Assembly (NCBI RefSeq): GCF_016863175.1
Contig: NZ_BOOJ01000022.1
Coordinates: forward strand, 205,005-269,004
Direction of reading: 5' to 3'
Origin: Paraplanobispora siamensis
Lineage (GTDB): Bacteria; Actinomycetota; Actinomycetes; Streptosporangiales; Streptosporangiaceae
DNA: 64,000 nt
A program made the translations under genes and the position numbers. Positions 60,445-64,000 of this stretch are shown in pieces. The notes under the pieces are model-generated. The model searched no databases and was not told where the DNA came from. It saw nothing but the letters and a program-made list of their open reading frames with translations. Each line of letters begins with the position of its first letter. Position 1 is the stretch's first letter.

Positions 60445-62511
60445 GTGCCCGCACATCAACTGGTCCCGGACATAGACCCCGCCCCGTCCGATCCCGGCCG
60501 CCCCGGCCCCTCCGATCCCGATCTCCCCGCGGCCGAGGTCCTGGCCGCCGAACGCGAGCACCTGGCCGTCTCCAGGGCCGCCCTGCGCGCGATGCGCGAA
60601 CACGCCCAGTCCCTGTCCGCCGACGCCGCCGGCGACTGGGTCTCCCAGCAGATCCTGCAGGCGCTGCTCGACCAGCGGGTGGCCGCCCTCGCCGACCACT
60701 CCGGGACCCCGCTCTTCTTCGGCCGCCTGGACCGCTCGGCCGACGACGAGCTGCCCGGGACCGTCTACGTCGGCCGCCGGCACGTCCACGACGACCACAG
60801 CCACCCCCTGGTGATCGACTGGCGGGCCCCGGTCTCCCGGGCGTTCTACCAGGCCAGCCCGTCCGACCCGATGGACGTCTCGCTCCGCCGCCGGTTCGGC
60901 TACCACGGCGGCGACCTGACCGCCTTCGAGGACGAGCACCTCGACCGGGGGCAGGCGCTGCGGCACTCGAAGATCCTGACCGAGGAGATCGAGCGCCCCC
61001 GGTCCGGCCCGATGCGCGACATCGTCGCGACCATCCAGCCCGACCAGGACGAGATCGTCCGTTCCGACCTGGCCCGCACGGTGTGCGTCCAGGGGGCTCC
61101 CGGCACCGGAAAGACCGCCGTCGGCCTGCACCGGGCCGCGTACCTGCTGTTCACCCACCGGGAGCGGCTCGCCAGGTCCGGCGTGATGATCGTCGGCCCC
61201 AACCGGGCCTTCCTGTCCTACATCTCCTCGGTGCTCCCCGCCCTGGGCGAGATCAAGGTCGACCAGACCACGGTCGCCGGCATCCTCGGCGAGCACTCCG
61301 CCCCAGAGGACCCCGCGGTCTCCACGATCAAGGGCGACGTGAAGATGGTCCCGGTGCTCGAACGCGCCCTGTGGATGCACATCGTCAAGCCGACCGAGGG
61401 CCTGCTGTTCACCAAGGGCGTCAACCGCTACAGGGTTCCCGACCACGAGGTGCGCGAGATCGTCGCCTCGCTGCGCGGCACCACCCGGTACGCCCCCGGC
61501 CGCGCGGCCCTGGCCCAGCGCCTGGCCCACATGGTGCTCGTCCGCATGGAACAGCGCGGCGAGTCCCCCGACGACCGCGTGCAGGACGCGGTCGCCCGGT
61601 CCAAGCCGGTCAGGCAGCTCGTGGACCGGGTGTGGCCCAAGCTCACCCCGCAGCAGGTCCTGCACCGGCTCTTCAGCGACGCCGGGTTCCTCGCCGCGGC
61701 CGCCAAGAACGACCTGACCGCCGAGGAGCAGGCCGCCCTGCTGTGGGCCAAGCCGGCCAAGTCCTTCCGCTCGGCGAAGTGGTCGGCCGCCGACTGCGCG
61801 CTGATGGACGAGCTGGGCGACATGATCGAGCGCACCCCGGTCTTCGGCCACCTGGTCGTGGACGAGGCGCAGGACCTGTCGGCGATGCAGCTGCGCGCCC
61901 TCGGCCGGCGGTGCCGTACCGGCTCGGCGACCGTGCTGGGCGACATCGCCCAGGGCACCACCCCATGGTCGGCCCGCTCCTGGACCGAGGTCCTGGGCCA
62001 CCTGGGCTTCGCCGACGGCGCGGTCACCGAACTCACCCTCGGCTTCCGCGTCCCCCGCGAGGTCCTCGACTACGCCGCCCGTCTGCTGCCCTCCGTCGCC
62101 CCCGACCTGGCCGCCCCCCGGTCGCTGCGCCCCGGCGCGGGCTCACTGTCGATACGGCCGGCCCCCGACCTGCCCGCCTCCCTGGCCGAGGCGGCCGAGC
62201 GGGCGCTGTCCGCCGAGGGCTCGATCGGCGTGATCGTCCCCGACGCCTCCGTCACGGCAGTCTCCGCGATGCTCTCCCATCTCGACCACCGCGTGCTGAC
62301 CCCCGACTCCGTCGAGGAGCACCGCCTGCTGGTCGTCCCCGCCACCCTGGCCAAGGGCCTGGAGTACGACCACGTCATCGTGGTCGAGCCGGCCGACATC
62401 GTCTCCGCCGAACCCCGCGGCCTGGCCCGGCTGTACGTCGTCCTCACCCGCGCGGTCACCTCCCTGACGGTCCTGCACTCCAAGCCCCTGCCACCCGAGC
62501 TGACCGGCTGA
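60445..62511 (+). CDS. HelD-family ATPase (RNA polymerase-recycling, UvrD-like)
   Basis: A 688-residue superfamily 1 protein. N-terminal coiled-coil region (EVLAAEREHLAVSRAALRAM), then YVGRRHVHDDHSHPLVIDWR and APVSRAFYQA, the signature of HelD proteins; Walker A GAPGTGKT 217-224, Walker B-like DEAQDLS near 473, and ALAKGLEYDHVIVV and YVVLTRAV near the end. HelD pulls stalled or inactive RNA polymerase off DNA. Starts at GTG 60445. It is shorter than typical HelR (about 730), and no rifamycin-type element is seen upstream, so the broader family name is used. Confidence 0.92.
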   Translation: MPAHQLVPDIDPAPSDPGRPGPSDPDLPAAEVLAAEREHLAVSRAALRAMREHAQSLSADAAGDWVSQQILQALLDQRVAALADHSGTPLFFGRLDRSADDELPGTVYVGRRHVHDDHSHPLVIDWRAPVSRAFYQASPSDPMDVSLRRRFGYHGGDLTAFEDEHLDRGQALRHSKILTEEIERPRSGPMRDIVATIQPDQDEIVRSDLARTVCVQGAPGTGKTAVGLHRAAYLLFTHRERLARSGVMIVGPNRAFLSYISSVLPALGEIKVDQTTVAGILGEHSAPEDPAVSTIKGDVKMVPVLERALWMHIVKPTEGLLFTKGVNRYRVPDHEVREIVASLRGTTRYAPGRAALAQRLAHMVLVRMEQRGESPDDRVQDAVARSKPVRQLVDRVWPKLTPQQVLHRLFSDAGFLAAAAKNDLTAEEQAALLWAKPAKSFRSAKWSAADCALMDELGDMIERTPVFGHLVVDEAQDLSAMQLRALGRRCRTGSATVLGDIAQGTTPWSARSWTEVLGHLGFADGAVTELTLGFRVPREVLDYAARLLPSVAPDLAAPRSLRPGAGSLSIRPAPDLPASLAEAAERALSAEGSIGVIVPDASVTAVSAMLSHLDHRVLTPDSVEEHRLLVVPATLAKGLEYDHVIVVEPADIVSAEPRGLARLYVVLTRAVTSLTVLHSKPLPPELTG

Positions 62512-62550
62512 TCCACCGGCTCCCCGACGATCCGCTCCCCGCAATCGAAA

Positions 62551-62578
62551 AGCCCTCCGAACAGAGGTTCGGAGGGCT
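62551..62578. terminator. Terminator after the HelD-family gene
   Basis: AGCCCTCCGAAC and GTTCGGAGGGCT form a 12-base perfect stem with loop AGAG, flanked by an A-rich left side and followed by ATTTTG. A good intrinsic terminator, 39 bases after the stop. Confidence 0.9.
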
Positions 62579-62726
62579 GACATTTTGCAGTCAGACGAGC
62601 ACACACGGTCCGCGCCCCGTGAAAGTGCCCAGAAAAAGGCTTACCCCGGGGGCTTGCAAGCAGAGGCGTCCCCGGGGCACACATCACTCACGGTAGCAGA
62701 CCATGAGCGGCGCGGAAAGGAAACCG

Positions 62727-63398
62727 GTGAACGGCACACTCTTCCAGAAGGTCTGCGACGCCGTATCGACCGAGCGGCTTCAACCGTTCTTCCGAACATG
62801 CGACGGGCGACTGGAACACGCCCTTCGCCTCTACGCATGGAATATAGAGATCTCCAGCGCGTTCCACGGCCCGCTCCACTGCCTCGAGGTCGTTCTGCGG
62901 AACGCCCTGAATCGCGAGCTGACCACGCTCCTTCACCGCTCGGACTGGTGGCACGCCCCCGCTCTTGACCTGGATGCGAGTGCCCGACGAAGCGTGCTGC
63001 AGGCGTGCGCCACCGTGGCCCAGAACTACACGAGCCCCACGAACGGCCACGTGATAGCCGAGCTCTCCTTCGGTTTCTGGACCAGCCTGCTCGGGACCGG
63101 CAACAGATACGACATGCGGCTGTGGCGCCCAGCCCTCCACAGGGCCTTCCCCCATTACCGGGGTCCCCGGCGCGCTCTTCACCAGGACCTCTATCACCTG
63201 CGCAAGCCGCGGAACCGGATCGCTCACTACGAACCCGTCCACCAGCGGCATCTGGCCGCCGACCACGCCACGATCCTGCGGGTTCTCGGATACCTCTCTC
63301 CGGAGATGGCGCAGTGGGTGCGGGCCAACGACCGGGTGTCGGAGGTGCTGGGGCGGCGGGGGGATGTGTGCGCGGCGGCTGTGCCGACGCGGTTCTGA
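62727..63398 (+). CDS. Abi-like protein with HEPN ribonuclease motif
   Basis: A 223-residue soluble helical protein of the Abi_2/AbiD group. RLYAWNIEISSAFHGPLHCL and LEVVLRNALNREL are family landmarks, and RNRIAHYEP near the C terminus contains the HEPN catalytic pattern R-x4-H (Arg162 to His167). Proteins of this kind are toxic RNases in abortive infection. GTG 62727 is chosen because ggaaaggaaa lies 4 bases upstream; ATG 62703 is in frame but has no ribosome site. No antitoxin or phage-defence partner is adjacent. Confidence 0.8.
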   Translation: MNGTLFQKVCDAVSTERLQPFFRTCDGRLEHALRLYAWNIEISSAFHGPLHCLEVVLRNALNRELTTLLHRSDWWHAPALDLDASARRSVLQACATVAQNYTSPTNGHVIAELSFGFWTSLLGTGNRYDMRLWRPALHRAFPHYRGPRRALHQDLYHLRKPRNRIAHYEPVHQRHLAADHATILRVLGYLSPEMAQWVRANDRVSEVLGRRGDVCAAAVPTRF

Positions 63399-63422
63399 CG
63401 GGGGCTGGTAGGTTGCCGGGTC

Positions 63423-63842
63423 GTGGATGTGATCATTCGGTACGGGCGGATCGAGGACGTCGAGGCGCTGCTGGCCTTCTGGCTGGTCGCCGCGGAGGGG
63501 ACCGACCGGCACGACGACCCGGCGAAGGTGACGGCGCTCATCGAACGCGATCCCGAGGCCGTGCTCGTCGCCGAGGTCGGCGGGGAGACGGCGGGCACGC
63601 TGATCGCGGGCTGGGACGGCTGGCGGGCCCATCTCTACCGGCTGGCGGTGGACCCGGCGCGGCGGCGGCAGGGCGTCGGGAGCGCGCTGATCCGGGCGGC
63701 CGAGGAGCGTTTCGCGGCCTTCGGGGCGTTCCGGGCCGACGCGATGGTGCTGCACGACAACGAGCTCGCCCATCACGCCTGGCGCGCCGCCGGTTACGCC
63801 CCCCAGCCCGACTGGGCCCGGTGGGTCAAGCCCCTCGGCTGA
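63423..63842 (+). CDS. GNAT-family N-acetyltransferase
   Basis: A 139-residue acetyltransferase. The acetyl-CoA loop (motif A) is LAVDPARRRQGVGSALIRAA, with the R/QxxGxG/A signature as RQGVGS; the strand before it is HLYRLAVD and motif B follows with HHAWRAAGYAPQ. GTG 63423 lies 8 bases after TAGGTT, another leaderless-like start. It is 24 bases downstream of the Abi-like gene, so it could be cotranscribed with it, although it has its own -10. Substrate unknown. Confidence 0.9.
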   Translation: MDVIIRYGRIEDVEALLAFWLVAAEGTDRHDDPAKVTALIERDPEAVLVAEVGGETAGTLIAGWDGWRAHLYRLAVDPARRRQGVGSALIRAAEERFAAFGAFRADAMVLHDNELAHHAWRAAGYAPQPDWARWVKPLG

Positions 63843-63938
63843 CGGGACCGCCCCGGTCCGATGGCGGGCGCCGTACGGCGGAGCACGGGGACGTACGGCG
63901 GAGCCGGGCGGGGAGGAAAAGGGCGGAGAAGAAGAAAG

Positions 63939-63962
63939 GGCCGGTCCCCGAGGGGACCGGCC
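63939..63962. terminator. Terminator between convergent genes
   Basis: GGCCGGTCCC and GGGACCGGCC form a 10-base stem with tetraloop CGAG; the left flank is purine-rich (gaagaaa) and the right flank pyrimidine-rich (tcttctct), so it can act on both strands. It separates the GNAT gene from a gene entering from the right. Confidence 0.85.
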
Positions 63963-63985
63963 TCTTCTCTGTTCGGGTGCTGTGC

Positions 63986-64000
63986 TCAGGCGATGGACTT
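63986..64000 (-). CDS. 3' end of a further gene (partial)
   Basis: On the minus strand the window edge reads KSIA and a TGA stop, 23 bases after the bidirectional terminator. The position of the terminator and the coding-like third positions suggest the end of a real gene; four residues do not allow identification. Confidence 0.35.
   Translation of the reverse strand, partial: KSIA

Noticed and set aside
62640..62690. GGGGGCTTGCAAGC near the Abi gene as a possible rifamycin-associated element for the HelD gene
   Set aside because: It is downstream of the HelD-family gene, not upstream, and lacks the expected full dyad; nothing similar lies before 60445.

Overview
The window looks like chromosomal DNA of a filamentous, high-GC actinomycete. 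G+C is above 70 percent, third codon positions are nearly all G or C, GTG starts are common, and the gene content is actinobacterial (DUF3027, DUF2530, a DUF4190-like protein, XPB helicase, dynamin-like GTPase pair, CYP125/142-like P450, SigE-family sigma factor). A member of the Streptosporangiaceae fits best, but that is inference; the sequence carries no rRNA or other decisive marker. No tRNA, rRNA, CRISPR array, insertion sequence or prophage was seen.

Layout. 1-3 kb: tyrosine catabolism operon (homogentisate dioxygenase, unknown protein, fumarylacetoacetase). 3-6 kb: L,D-transpeptidase lipoprotein and an NfeD/SPFH membrane pair. 6-9.3 kb: threonine degradation (tdh-kbl) and a LysR regulator. 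9.4-12.6 kb: SigE-family sigma factor coupled to a membrane-anchored partner, then a P450. 12.6-16.3 kb: two dynamin-like GTPases. 16.6-19.5 kb: response regulator - kinase - second response regulator. 19.5-28.1 kb: lhgO, TetR, an anchored secreted protein, two decayed genes, a methyltransferase, an aldo/keto reductase behind a MerR-type operator, a 27-codon membrane peptide, thpR, an MFS exporter and MarR.

28.3-32.6 kb: the most interesting locus, a 1230-residue CHAT protease - STAND ATPase - TPR protein, a small same-strand partner, and between them what looks like a PIN-domain remnant. 32.8-40.5 kb: YCII protein, DHA2 exporter divergent from an ECF sigma factor with a C-terminal SnoaL-like domain, serine hydrolase, PatB/MalY-type enzyme, small membrane proteins. 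40.5-43.3 kb: an NCS2 purine permease and a displaced copy of its 3' end with its terminator, enclosing two small membrane genes. 43.4-53.3 kb: DUF2530, a GHKL/sacsin-like ATPase, DUF3027, MFS, cold-shock protein, HAD phosphatase, TetR, HAAS-like membrane protein. 53.4-59.8 kb: a protein carrying an XPB-type domain, an acyl-CoA ligase, a GYG-repeat membrane protein and XPB helicase. 60-64 kb: small membrane protein, HelD-family ATPase, a HEPN-type Abi protein, a GNAT acetyltransferase and the end of one more gene.

Regulation. Many genes appear to be leaderless: a TANNNT -10 hexamer lies 7-8 bases before the ATG or GTG. Several genes and spacers carry short in-frame or intergenic tandem repeats, suggesting active repeat expansion in this genome. 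Start positions are my choices from Shine-Dalgarno sites, -10 spacing and gene overlaps; they are the least certain part of the annotation.
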